Counted from the first letter of the stretch, positions 37,875 to 47,005 are shown. The stretch: 64,000 bases of DNA from DASPJQ01 sp035299065 (GCA_035299065.1 DATGXI010000011.1:22427-86426); one strand, 5' to 3'. Numbers and translations: made by a program. Notes: generated by a model not told the origin, from the sequence alone.

Positions 37875-38885
37875 ATGACAAATAGGGGTTTATACAAAAT
37901 TTGGCCAATTTTTTTGCTGTTTATTACTGCCTGTGGAGGCAATAAGCTGGATGTAGACGTATCAGGCGTTAACGTAACTGTACAATTCATAGATTGGGTT
38001 CCTGCACTTGAGGACAAAAATGCTGCCAAATATTTACAAACCCTCAAACAATCAGGAGGCGAATTGTATAAATATTACCTGGGAAGAATGATTCACACCA
38101 ATCCAGACGTTGATAGCCAGTGCATTAAACAACTTGATCAGTTCATGTATTTTCCGTCAACGGTTGAGGGGGTTAAACAAATAAAGGAGGTGTATGGTGA
38201 TTTTAAACCCTATAAAGATGAGCTAACCGAAGGGTTAAAGCACATGGCATATTATTATCCTGAAAAAAATAACTTTAAAATCTTTACCTACCACTCGGGC
38301 TTCAACTTTGGCATTTTTCCGGTTGAAAATGAAATTGGAATTGGGCTTGATATGTATTTGGGTGCTAACAACAAAGTAACACAGGCTTTACCCATACAGG
38401 ATTTTCCGCAATACATGAAAAACAACATGGATCCGGCCAACATGGTAGTTGACTTTTTCAGGGGCTATGCTATATTTAACCTTATTCCCGAAAACAAGGA
38501 AGATGATTTGCTAAGCACACTTGTTTACGAAGGTAAAGCCTTGTATGCATTGGATGCATTTTTACCAGGTAAAGAAGAACATGTTAAACTTCGCTATAAA
38601 AAAGAACAACTTGACTGGTGCAATCAATATCACCGCCAAATATGGAAGGAAATAATTGACAACGAATGGTTATATACAACCAATCAAAAAGTAATTTTGC
38701 AATTTACCAATGAGGCTCCATTTACAGGTTCGCTTCCAAAACAATCGCCACCGCGCGTTGGTGCCTGGCTGGGATGGCAAATGATAAAAGCCTATGCCGA
38801 ACAATACCCCGATTTAACCGTGAAGCAAATTTTAGAGGAACCCGATGCAAAAAAGATTTTGAGGAGTTATAAGCCACCAAAATGA
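37875..38885 (+). CDS. gldB: Gliding motility lipoprotein GldB
   Basis: A 336-aa lipoprotein with the lipobox FITAC (C20). It matches the GldB pattern: an early VTVQFIDW...AKYLQ segment, ELYKYYLGRMI, the central EIGIGLDMYLG, VYEGKALYALDAFLPG, WCNQYHRQIWKEIIDN, and the end PRVGAWLGWQMIKAYAEQYPDLTVKQIL. In Flavobacterium johnsoniae GldB is essential for gliding. Its fold resembles zinc-peptidase-like DUF2268 proteins, but this copy lacks an obvious HExxH, having the VYEGKALY helix instead. It is expected at the periplasmic membrane face. The usual partner gldC is not downstream; instead a 7-bp repeat tract begins at the stop codon and two lipoprotein metallopeptidase genes follow. Confidence 0.9.
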   Translation: MTNRGLYKIWPIFLLFITACGGNKLDVDVSGVNVTVQFIDWVPALEDKNAAKYLQTLKQSGGELYKYYLGRMIHTNPDVDSQCIKQLDQFMYFPSTVEGVKQIKEVYGDFKPYKDELTEGLKHMAYYYPEKNNFKIFTYHSGFNFGIFPVENEIGIGLDMYLGANNKVTQALPIQDFPQYMKNNMDPANMVVDFFRGYAIFNLIPENKEDDLLSTLVYEGKALYALDAFLPGKEEHVKLRYKKEQLDWCNQYHRQIWKEIIDNEWLYTTNQKVILQFTNEAPFTGSLPKQSPPRVGAWLGWQMIKAYAEQYPDLTVKQILEEPDAKKILRSYKPPK

Positions 38886-38957
38886 TTTAAGATTTAAGAT
38901 TTAAGATTTAAGATTTAAGATTTAAGATTTAAGATTTAAGATTTAAGATTTAAGATT
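38884..38957. repeat. Heptanucleotide tandem repeat (GATTTAA)x10
   Basis: Ten perfect copies of GATTTAA (38884-38953) plus a partial GATT. The tract starts on the second base of the gldB TGA stop and ends on the TTG start of the next gene. Because 7 is not a multiple of 3 and the unit contains TAA, all three forward frames are stopped. Copy-number change would alter spacing or mRNA structure rather than fuse frames. Confidence 0.97.
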
Positions 38958-39894
38958 GAGAACAAAACAAAGCGCATTTTATTGCATTATACTTCTTTTT
39001 TCCCTTGCTTTTTCCTGCTCAAGCGGAGAAAAAAGTTCTTTTAAATTTCCCAGGCAAAAACTTATACCCCTTCATGCAAAAATGGGTGCACCCAAACCTG
39101 GTGATTGGCTAACCTCCCATGAAGAGCGGGATATGACGCTTGACCAATACAAACAACGTATTCCCATTCGCCCAACAAAAACAAGAAATATTATTTACAT
39201 ACAACCTATTGGGAATTTTACTGCTTATGAAGTTTTATTGATTCAAACTACAGCACACTACCTGGAAGCTTTTTTTGGGTTACACACAGTTGTAAGAAAG
39301 AACTGGGATAATAAACGTGTGCCTGAAGAAAACAGGCGTTACTTTCACAAAACCGGCATCCTGAATGCTGACAGCACCGCAGTTATTGGATACATAAATG
39401 ACACTGGAAAGGTCCAGTTCAACACACAATACATCTTGCATGAACTTTTATATCCTGACCTTCCCGGTGATGCAGCATGTATGATTGCGTTGTGCAATAA
39501 AGACCTTTACCCCGATGAAACATTTAATTTTGTATTTGGACAGGCCGCTTTAAAAAAACGCGTTGGTGTTTGGTCATTTTACCGATTTGGAGATGCTTCC
39601 AAAGAATACAAACCTGTTTTATTACGCACATTGAAAACCGCAAGCCATGAAACCGGGCACATGTTTTCATTAAGCCATTGCAAAAAATATTATTGCATAA
39701 TGAATGGCAGCAATCACCTTGACGAAGCTGATGGAAAACCAACCTGGTTGTGTCCTGATTGTTTAGAAAAATTTTGCTGGAATTTTAACATTGAACCAAA
39801 AAATTATTTTGAACGCGTTCGGGAATTCTGGAAAAAGAATGACATGAAAGAAATTGTTGAAGGATATGACAGGTTTATAAAAGCTATTGAGTAA
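38956..39894 (+). CDS. Lipoprotein archaemetzincin-like metallopeptidase (M54-type), copy 1
   Basis: A 312-aa protein with a lipoprotein signal (lipobox LAFSC, C21). The zinc site is HETGHMFSLSHC: H231, E232, H235, H241. It is followed by C242-x4-C247, M249 and C266-P-D-C269. This is the HExxHxxGxxHC...CxM...CxxC layout of archaemetzincins (M54), but the usual Gly after the second His is Ser (S238). The known archaemetzincins are soluble, so a secreted, lipid-anchored form is unusual. The only start is TTG 38956, which abuts the heptanucleotide repeat; no ATG is available before the signal peptide. Substrate is unknown. A close paralogue follows after 17 nt, and gldB is just upstream, so a cell-envelope processing role is inferred. 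Confidence 0.82.
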   Translation: MRTKQSAFYCIILLFSLAFSCSSGEKSSFKFPRQKLIPLHAKMGAPKPGDWLTSHEERDMTLDQYKQRIPIRPTKTRNIIYIQPIGNFTAYEVLLIQTTAHYLEAFFGLHTVVRKNWDNKRVPEENRRYFHKTGILNADSTAVIGYINDTGKVQFNTQYILHELLYPDLPGDAACMIALCNKDLYPDETFNFVFGQAALKKRVGVWSFYRFGDASKEYKPVLLRTLKTASHETGHMFSLSHCKKYYCIMNGSNHLDEADGKPTWLCPDCLEKFCWNFNIEPKNYFERVREFWKKNDMKEIVEGYDRFIKAIE

Positions 39895-39911
39895 GATTTA
39901 TATTTAACAGC

Positions 39912-40856
39912 ATGAAAAAAGCATATTATTCCTTGTTGTTTTTATTTGCTATATTTTCATGCTTGCACAAAAATGAGTCCGAAAGTTTTGAAAATATAAA
40001 GAAAAAACTTAGTCCGCTATGCAATAAAATGGGCCGGAATTATAACGGCACCGGTCGTTCATGGATTAACCATGCAAACATGTCCTTTTCAAAATACAAA
40101 TGCTTGAAACCGGTTCGTCCCGATAGCATACGAAAAACACTGTACATTTTGCCATTGGGAAAATTTGATTCGACAGAATATTCGCTTGTACCTATATCTG
40201 CCGAATACCTTCAAGCTTATTATGGAATTGCTGTACACGTTTTACCAACTATTGGTACTGATGTTGTTCCTGCCAAACACACACGAAACACCTACATGTC
40301 AATATTTGAATGCAAAACGCTGGGAAGCACAACCAGCTGCCAATGGGTTGACACGCCAACAGTACAATTGAACACAAAATATTTGTTCAAAAGTGTATTA
40401 AAGCCTGCTTTACCAAATGATGCTATAGGTGTTATTGCTTTGACCAATAAAGATATTTATCCAAGCGACACACATGATTTTGTATTTGGCATTGCTTCTT
40501 TAAGCGATCGTGTTGGGGTTTGGTCGTTTGCACGCTTTGGCGATGTACATAAAAAAGAAGATTTTAAAACCATCTTAATTCGTACGTTAAAAATTGCCAG
40601 TCATGAAACCGGTCATATGTTTTCAATAAGGCACTGCTATGACTACCATTGCGTATTAAACGGAACTGAAGGTTTGTTTGCCGTTGATGGAAGACCTGTG
40701 TGGCTTTGCCCAGATTGCCTGGAGAAATATTGCTGGAATTTTAAAACCACGCCTGTTAAACAGTTTAGGCGCTTATCAGCCTTCTGGCGAAAATACCGTT
40801 TTGAAACTGAGGCGAAAGTTTATGAAAAATTCATTGAAGCACTAAACAGTAAATGA
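39912..40856 (+). CDS. Lipoprotein archaemetzincin-like metallopeptidase (M54-type), copy 2
   Basis: A 314-aa tandem paralogue of the previous gene, with ATG start and lipobox AIFSC (C17). The zinc-binding HETGHMFSIRHC (H231, E232, H235, H241) and the cysteine set C242, C247, C266 and C269 are all kept. The methionine of the Met-turn is replaced by Leu (L249 in CVLNG). The shared core between the copies includes VGVWSFxRFGD before the site and a PVWLCPDCLEKYCWNF-type segment after it. Leu at the Met-turn can be tolerated in metzincins, so activity is open. It ends one nucleotide before the stop of the convergent amidohydrolase gene, leaving no room for a terminator. Confidence 0.82.
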   Translation: MKKAYYSLLFLFAIFSCLHKNESESFENIKKKLSPLCNKMGRNYNGTGRSWINHANMSFSKYKCLKPVRPDSIRKTLYILPLGKFDSTEYSLVPISAEYLQAYYGIAVHVLPTIGTDVVPAKHTRNTYMSIFECKTLGSTTSCQWVDTPTVQLNTKYLFKSVLKPALPNDAIGVIALTNKDIYPSDTHDFVFGIASLSDRVGVWSFARFGDVHKKEDFKTILIRTLKIASHETGHMFSIRHCYDYHCVLNGTEGLFAVDGRPVWLCPDCLEKYCWNFKTTPVKQFRRLSAFWRKYRFETEAKVYEKFIEALNSK

Positions 40857-40857
40857 A

Positions 40858-42141
40858 TCATTTCTGATTGTACTTATCAGTATACTTTTTGTAAAGATCC
40901 TTTTGATGTGTATTCAACGAAACTTTTTTTCCGTTTACCCAGGCCATAATTACATTGTTGGTGCGCATGTCCATGGCATCACCATCCGAAACAAAAAGGG
41001 TTGCTGATTTTTCACCTTCCAATGTTCCGTAAGATTTATCCAATCCAAGAATTTTAGCCGCACTTTGTGTGATGGCCTGCAAGGCCTGTTCTTTTGTTAG
41101 ACCATAGGCCACACTTGTTGCCGCCTGAAAAGGCAGGTTACGCAAATTGGCCGCTTCCTGGTCACCTTCATTTTGAATGCAAAATAATATTCCTTCTTTC
41201 TGTAATAAATAGGGCAATTTATATGGCAGGTCAACATCCTCATCATCACGCAGTGGTAAATCATGTACCCTGCGCAACATAACCGACACGTTATTTTCCT
41301 TCATTAGTCCAGCAACCAAATAAGACTCATATCCGCCTACAATGCATTTTTTCTCAATTCCCAGTTCACGGCATAACAAAACCGCATCGGTAATTTCCTT
41401 TACCTGGTTAGCGTGAATATAAAGCGTTTGTTTTCCATTAAAAATGCCACGCATGCTTTCAAAACGTACATCAATCGGGTCGTACTTTGTTTGCTGTGCA
41501 TAGGCTTTTGCTTCTACCAGGTATTTTTTTATGGCTTCGTATTGTTTTGCATATTCATTTTCAGTTGCACCTTCTTCTTTTGGCTCAGCATTCCTGCGCC
41601 TGCGCGGGGCAAATGAAGGCCAGTTCATGTGCAAACCATCATCGGCCTTTACCGTAGCATCTTCCCAATTCCATCCACTTGTTGTCATTACACTTGAGCT
41701 TCCGCTAAAAATTCCACCACGCGGGGTTGTTTGCACCAGCAACACTCCGTTGGCTCTAACGGTAGGAATAATTTTTGAATCGGTGTTGTAAGCAATTTGT
41801 GCACGTGTATTGGGATTGTAATTGCCAATTTCATTAAAATCGAGTGTTGAACGTGTGGATTCAATTTCGGCTAGCCCCAATGTTGAATTGCAACCAATAA
41901 AACCTGGGTAAACATGTTTTCCCTCAATATTAATAACTGTATCAAACTTACTCATGTCAATTCGTACAACCAATGCATTGCCCACAAGCATTATTTTACC
42001 GTCTTTAAAACCTATCACTGAATTATTAATGACTTCCCCATTTCCCAAATGTGCTGTACCGTTCATTAAAAGAACGGATTTTGTTTGCGCAAACGCATTT
42101 AAACAAAATAACGCTAAGGCTATACTTAAAATTTTTCTCAT
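40858..42141 (-). CDS. Secreted amidohydrolase-family protein with a degenerate metal site (427 aa)
   Basis: A signal peptide (1-18, ending LNAFAQ), then an amidohydrolase-like N-terminal beta-sandwich (about 20-80), the hallmark segment HVYPGFIGCNSTLGLAE, a TIM-barrel region, and the C-terminal amidohydrolase return (KILGLDKSYGTLEGEKSATLFVSDGD). In active members the segment after PGFID reads xHxH/S; here it is GCNST, so the two first metal-ligand histidines are missing and the protein is probably not a standard hydrolase. Its ATG overlaps the stop of the upstream 1009-aa gene (TAATG), which implies coupled translation and perhaps a complex. Periplasmic or outer-membrane-associated location is expected. 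Confidence 0.83.
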   Translation of the reverse strand: MRKILSIALALFCLNAFAQTKSVLLMNGTAHLGNGEVINNSVIGFKDGKIMLVGNALVVRIDMSKFDTVINIEGKHVYPGFIGCNSTLGLAEIESTRSTLDFNEIGNYNPNTRAQIAYNTDSKIIPTVRANGVLLVQTTPRGGIFSGSSSVMTTSGWNWEDATVKADDGLHMNWPSFAPRRRRNAEPKEEGATENEYAKQYEAIKKYLVEAKAYAQQTKYDPIDVRFESMRGIFNGKQTLYIHANQVKEITDAVLLCRELGIEKKCIVGGYESYLVAGLMKENNVSVMLRRVHDLPLRDDEDVDLPYKLPYLLQKEGILFCIQNEGDQEAANLRNLPFQAATSVAYGLTKEQALQAITQSAAKILGLDKSYGTLEGEKSATLFVSDGDAMDMRTNNVIMAWVNGKKVSLNTHQKDLYKKYTDKYNQK

Positions 42142-45100
42142 TAGTTGTGATCCTCCTCCATTTCCTCACCAATGGTATCACAGTGATATTGTTTGTTTGT
42201 TTTACGGGTTGGCTTAACTGTTTTTTCACCGCTAGCCTTCGCCTCCATCATTTTACGTATTAAACGTAGTTTCTCAGCTGTATTGCGTTTGTCAAGCGTC
42301 ACATCGCGCTCTAAATCGTAATACAATATTCCATCTACAAATGTTTTTTCCACTTTTGCATAAATGCTCAGCGGATTATCGCCCCAAACAACTACATCAG
42401 CGTCTTTCCCTGTTTTTAAACTCCCCATTTGTTTGTCAAGGTGCAACATTTTTGCCGGGTTTAAGGTCACCATTTTCCATGCATCCTCTTCACTCATGCC
42501 GCCATACTTAACTGACTTGGCCGCTTCCTGGTTTAACCTGCGGGCCATTTCTGCATCGTCAGAATTGATTGCAGTATTTACGCCTACTTTTGTCATAATG
42601 GCTGCGTTATAAGGAATAGCATCATACACTTCAAATTTATACGCCCACCAATCACTGAAACTGGAAGCATTGGCACCATGTGCTTTCATTTTATCGGCTA
42701 CTTTATACCCTTCCAGTATGTGTGTAAACGTGTTTATTTTAAAGCCCATACTGTCCGCAACGTGCATTAACATGTTAATTTCTGACTGTACGTATGAATG
42801 ACATGTAATAAACCTTTTTCCCTGTAAAATTTCCAACATGGTTTCGGCCTCGAGGTCTTTTCGCGGAGCATCAGGTTTAATTCCTTTCGATTTGGTTAAT
42901 TTATCGGTAAAATCTTTCCATTCCGATTCATATGCTTTAGCCCTGAAGAATGCATCGTAAAAAACCTGTTCAACGCCCATGCGCGTTTGCGGGTAACGCC
43001 CTGTTGGATCGCCCCAGTTGGATTGTTTTACATTTTCACCAAGAGCAAATTTTATAAACCCGTCAGCACCTTTAATCTTCATTTCTTCGGGCGTCATTCC
43101 CCAACGCAATTTTATGATGGCGCTTTGACCACCAACCGGATTTGCAGAACCGTGTAACAATTGTGCTGCTGTAACACCTCCCGATAACTGGCGATAAATA
43201 TTTATATCATCAGAGTTCACTACATCGCCCATGCGCACCTCGGCACTTACACTTTGACCACCCTCATTTACACCCTGCGACAATGCAATATGCGAATGTT
43301 CATCAATGATACCACTGGTAACATGTTTGTTTGTTCCATCCACTTCAATTATTTTTCCAAACGGCTTTGGCAGGTTTTTGCCCACCTGCACAATTTTTCC
43401 GTCTTTTAAAATAACATCGGCATTCCTTATTATTCCATCAGCCTCATTTGTCCAAACGGTAGCGTTTTTGATGAATACCATTTCTGCTTGAGGAATACTG
43501 TCCCATCCGTATGCCATATTGGGGAAATATGTTTTTCCAACAATTACCGAGTCAGGAACAATTGGTTTCTTTTTTTCCTCCTTGAATTTATCTTTTCGAA
43601 TGGCTGTCCATGAAATTAAACTCCCATCAGGCAACTGTCCATTACCATCCCATGAGCCTGAATCAAAATTAATGGTTCCTGAAAGGCGTACCGGGCCGTT
43701 GTTTACTCTGTCTTTGGCAACAAAACCCAAACCTATGGTGTTTACATCCTTTTTTAGTGTACCGGTAACTTTAATTGTATCGGATTTTATTTCTGCACTC
43801 GGGTTAGTTATATCACCTTTTACGCTTAACGTATACATGGTTTGATTTATGTTCAAACTGTATTCACCACGAATATCCAGTTGCTCTATTGGCTTAATTT
43901 CGAAACGCCTTCCCTTCACCCAATTTTCCTGTATAACACACTTCTCAGTAAACAGGGGTTCATTGGTAATTATGAAATTTGCCAGCTTTGACTTCTCAAG
44001 TGTTCCAACCCATTCAGCAACACCCATTAAATTTGCAGGTGTTTCGGTTAATGCTTTTATGGCTTCGGCTTCAGGAAGACCGTAGGTAATTGCTTTTTTT
44101 ATGTTTGCTAAAAAACTTCCTTTTTCGCGCAAGCCATCAAGAGTAAACGTAAAAGGAATTCCGGCCTTGTATATAGCCAATGCATTTCCGGGTGCCTGTT
44201 CCCAATGCTTCAGTTCAGCAAGCGTTACATTTTGCGCATCGTAATAATCTTCCACATCAAATGCCTCCGGAAAATTCACAGGAATAATGAGCGAACCTCC
44301 AGCTGCTTTTATATCGTTTATACGCTGGTAGTCGGTACCATTTGTTTTGTAAATACACTTCAGGTTAAACTCTGCTGCAATTTTTGCTGCGCGCAATACA
44401 CTTAATTTATCACCTGTTTCAAAAATATTTATCAGCGCGTTGTTTTCACCCAGGGCCTGAAGTGACGGATTAAATTCCTTTTTACTTCCGCCTGCCTCGT
44501 ACCAGGCCTTGTCATAATAGGTTTGACGCAGTAGTGCAATGTTACCCGTTAACGATGAAGGGTATGCCTGCCTGCTTGAACCTTTACGAAAAGATAAATT
44601 GTTGGCGGCCTTTTGACGGATGATATTTAAATTTTCCTTGTCTTCACCCAAGGTTACTAACGCACTTGTACCACGCATCAATCCATCGGCATAAATTGAA
44701 TTTACTGTGCCAAAACCAATGTTTCGTAACTCTTTTGCCGAATTCGCATCTGTTTTAAACAATTCAATGGCATTTGTTTCGGGATGCACACATTCGTTCC
44801 AATGTGTTGCTCCCTTTTTATTGTTTTCGTACTGCCGTCCGTCATCGCCTGTTTCACGCTGAATAGCGGGCATTCCATAAGAAGAATATAGATCAATAAA
44901 TGAGGGATAAATGTGTTTGCCTTTTAAATCAATGGTAACCGCATTTTTTGGAATGGAAATTCCTTTTCCTGCGTCAATAATTTTTTCTTTTTCAATAAGC
45001 AAGGTAGCGCCCTCTATAACTTTGTTAGCGCTAACATGTATAGTGGCGTTGGTCAGGGCATATACACCCGGTTTGTTGTATTTAGGCTCGTCCTTTGGAA

Positions 45101-45170
45101 AAGTAGGTTGTGCAATGGCGTAAACGGCCATCGTGAAAAATAAAAAAGAAAAGAAAATGCGTTTTCCCAT
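42141..45170 (-). CDS. Secreted double-module amidohydrolase (1009 aa)
   Basis: ATG 45170 (MGKRIFFSFLFFTMAVYAIAQ) gives a clean signal peptide; an upstream ATG at 45221 would bury it, so it is rejected. Module 1 (about 35-440) is amidohydrolase-like, but its metal segment reads HIYPSFIDLYSSYG, without the His pair. A beta-rich middle (about 440-560) follows. Module 2 (about 570-960) has an intact H625-S-H627 in SGIIDEHSHIAL, later candidate ligands (TCHSYVQSE, NTFTHILEGYK) and an NSDDAE aspartate, so it is the likely active half (imidazolonepropionase/dipeptidase-like superfamily; substrate unknown). It is coupled to the downstream 427-aa protein by a TAATG overlap. Confidence 0.87.
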   Translation of the reverse strand: MGKRIFFSFLFFTMAVYAIAQPTFPKDEPKYNKPGVYALTNATIHVSANKVIEGATLLIEKEKIIDAGKGISIPKNAVTIDLKGKHIYPSFIDLYSSYGMPAIQRETGDDGRQYENNKKGATHWNECVHPETNAIELFKTDANSAKELRNIGFGTVNSIYADGLMRGTSALVTLGEDKENLNIIRQKAANNLSFRKGSSRQAYPSSLTGNIALLRQTYYDKAWYEAGGSKKEFNPSLQALGENNALINIFETGDKLSVLRAAKIAAEFNLKCIYKTNGTDYQRINDIKAAGGSLIIPVNFPEAFDVEDYYDAQNVTLAELKHWEQAPGNALAIYKAGIPFTFTLDGLREKGSFLANIKKAITYGLPEAEAIKALTETPANLMGVAEWVGTLEKSKLANFIITNEPLFTEKCVIQENWVKGRRFEIKPIEQLDIRGEYSLNINQTMYTLSVKGDITNPSAEIKSDTIKVTGTLKKDVNTIGLGFVAKDRVNNGPVRLSGTINFDSGSWDGNGQLPDGSLISWTAIRKDKFKEEKKKPIVPDSVIVGKTYFPNMAYGWDSIPQAEMVFIKNATVWTNEADGIIRNADVILKDGKIVQVGKNLPKPFGKIIEVDGTNKHVTSGIIDEHSHIALSQGVNEGGQSVSAEVRMGDVVNSDDINIYRQLSGGVTAAQLLHGSANPVGGQSAIIKLRWGMTPEEMKIKGADGFIKFALGENVKQSNWGDPTGRYPQTRMGVEQVFYDAFFRAKAYESEWKDFTDKLTKSKGIKPDAPRKDLEAETMLEILQGKRFITCHSYVQSEINMLMHVADSMGFKINTFTHILEGYKVADKMKAHGANASSFSDWWAYKFEVYDAIPYNAAIMTKVGVNTAINSDDAEMARRLNQEAAKSVKYGGMSEEDAWKMVTLNPAKMLHLDKQMGSLKTGKDADVVVWGDNPLSIYAKVEKTFVDGILYYDLERDVTLDKRNTAEKLRLIRKMMEAKASGEKTVKPTRKTNKQYHCDTIGEEMEEDHN

Positions 45171-45224
45171 ACCTGTTAGGTGAGCCAAGATAGTGATTTT
45201 ATTTATACAGCCAAACTCCATAAC

Positions 45225-45659
45225 TTACAAAACAGCTTTTAAATGATGCTCCAGGTGAACCACATAATCGTCAATGATATACTGCAGGGTTTGGGTGCCA
45301 TAATCGGGAAAGCTGCCCGTGTTACTTAATTTTGTTTGATCAAGGTTTTTCCAAATGTGCACAATGTGCCTGTTCAAATCCTGCCATAAATCAATTATGC
45401 GGTTCCAATCCATGCCCTGGTAATTTTGCAAAGTCACCCATTCATTTTGTTTGTACTGCAATAAATCCTGGTGTTTTTCCAATTGCATGCGCACAAACCG
45501 TTGCTGGTTGTTGAATGCCGAATCAATTAAATGTCCCATTATTTCTTTACGGCTCCATTTACCGGGACCTGGCCGTTGCGATACAAATTCGCCTGTCATT
45601 GCCCTTAATTTTGCTGGCACTTCATACAGTATGGCTTCTAACTTTCCTGTGGCCTCCAT
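45225..45659 (-). CDS. DinB-family protein
   Basis: A 144-aa protein of the DinB/YfiT four-helix-bundle superfamily, which contains metal-dependent thiol transferases and many proteins of unknown role. Visible marks are SQRPGPGKWSRKEIMGHLID with H44 or so as the first ligand, a central NNQQRFVRM helix, and a C-terminal DYVVHLEHHLKAV with the other histidines. The ATG at 45659 overlaps the stop of the histidine kinase (TGATG), so it is chosen over a TTG one codon upstream. It is the last gene of the regulator-kinase operon. Confidence 0.85.
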   Translation of the reverse strand: MEATGKLEAILYEVPAKLRAMTGEFVSQRPGPGKWSRKEIMGHLIDSAFNNQQRFVRMQLEKHQDLLQYKQNEWVTLQNYQGMDWNRIIDLWQDLNRHIVHIWKNLDQTKLSNTGSFPDYGTQTLQYIIDDYVVHLEHHLKAVL

Positions 45660-47005
45660 CAAAATTTCAGAATAAATGTTTTGCCAACTTCTGTTTGCTG
45701 GTTTAGCATGATACTTCCGTTGTTGTTGATCACCAATTGGCGGGTAAGGGTTAAGCCAATTCCACTGCCTTTTTCTTTGGTAGAATAAAATGGCATAAAA
45801 ATTTTATCAAGGATTTCGTGGGGTATTTTTTTCCCGTTATCATAAATACTTATTTCAATACGGTTTTTACTTGTGTATGCCGATAATTGAATGCGTGCAT
45901 CGCTTGCATCCTGCAACACCTCAATTGCATTTTTAATGAGGTTAATGATTGATTGCTCCAATTGGTCAATGTCACAAAATAACTCCAAGCGCTCATCTTC
46001 CAGTTTAATGCTGAAATCAATGTGGCTGTTGAGCATGGTTTCACTTAACAAAATTTGCAGCCTGTCAAACAAATCGCGGATTTTAAATGTTTCTTTTTTG
46101 GGCGAGGGCAGGCGGGTAAGGCGCCTGTAGGTTTCAACAAATTCTGTTAAACTTGTACAACGGTTTCCAATGGCTTCAAGTCCGCGTTTTACGTCTTGCA
46201 AAGCATCACGAGAGATCGGGTCGTCTGATTTCATTTCATCGTTTACCAGTTCTTTTAAGGTGCCTGAAAGCGATGAAATGGGCGTAATGCTGTTCATGAT
46301 CTCATGGGTGATAATCCGTACAAATTTTTGCCAGATCTCAATCTCATGTACTTCAAGTTCAGTTCGAAGATTTTGTAACATGATCAGGTTGCACGAAGTT
46401 TTTCCGTAAGAAATAAAATGCCGCCTTACTGAAATGTGTACTTCTTCACCTGCAGCATTCATGAACTTGAAAAAATCCTGTTGACCGTCACCCAATGCTG
46501 AAATAACTTTAAACAAGTTGGGATGTGAACGGCTCAAAAAATTCATTTCGGGCATGTATTCAACACCGGTCAGGCGTTTTGCGGCCTGGTTGAAAAGAAT
46601 CACTTTTCCTTCAACATCTTCGTAACATATTAGTGAAACCGGCACGTGTTCAATTACGTGCTGCAAAAAAAAATGGTTTTCCTCTTTTTCACTTCGTAAA
46701 CGCTGGAACTCCTGCGTAATCATATTAAACGTTTCACGCAATTCACGCAGGCTTTTTTCGGGATGCGGAGCATACTTTTGCGAATAATCTCCGTATTTTA
46801 TAGATAGCAAAAAATGGTTCAGGTCTTTGTTTGTCTTATTGGCGAACCGAAAAAATTCAACAACCAAAAAGAAAAATATTACGGTAATGATGAACGTTGT
46901 GTAATAGAAACCGAAGTAGTAAAGACAAAGTGCAGCCAACATGGCTGTTGACACAAGTAAAATAAGGCGAAAAAATATCTTAAACCGAAAACTGTTAAAG
47001 TTCAT
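45659..47005 (-). CDS. NtrY-like membrane sensor histidine kinase
   Basis: A 448-aa kinase. Two transmembrane helices (about 11-32 and 34-54) are followed by a HAMP-like linker (55-105), a PAS domain (about 108-215), a dimerisation helix with H234 in ITHEIMNSITPISSL (the NtrB/NtrY H-box type) and a HATPase_c domain (about 320-448). The latter has IINLIKNAIEVL (N-box), YDNGKKIP (G1) and STKEKGSGIGLTLTRQLV (F/G2). It overlaps the NtrC-type regulator gene by 11 nt, and the DinB gene starts on its stop codon. With the regulator it should form a two-component pair controlling the divergent export operon. Confidence 0.92.
   Translation of the reverse strand: MNFNSFRFKIFFRLILLVSTAMLAALCLYYFGFYYTTFIITVIFFFLVVEFFRFANKTNKDLNHFLLSIKYGDYSQKYAPHPEKSLRELRETFNMITQEFQRLRSEKEENHFFLQHVIEHVPVSLICYEDVEGKVILFNQAAKRLTGVEYMPEMNFLSRSHPNLFKVISALGDGQQDFFKFMNAAGEEVHISVRRHFISYGKTSCNLIMLQNLRTELEVHEIEIWQKFVRIITHEIMNSITPISSLSGTLKELVNDEMKSDDPISRDALQDVKRGLEAIGNRCTSLTEFVETYRRLTRLPSPKKETFKIRDLFDRLQILLSETMLNSHIDFSIKLEDERLELFCDIDQLEQSIINLIKNAIEVLQDASDARIQLSAYTSKNRIEISIYDNGKKIPHEILDKIFMPFYSTKEKGSGIGLTLTRQLVINNNGSIMLNQQTEVGKTFILKF

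Noticed and set aside
37875..38885. GldB as an active zinc peptidase
   Set aside because: No HExxH is visible in this copy; only the fold-level relation is known, so no enzymatic call is made.
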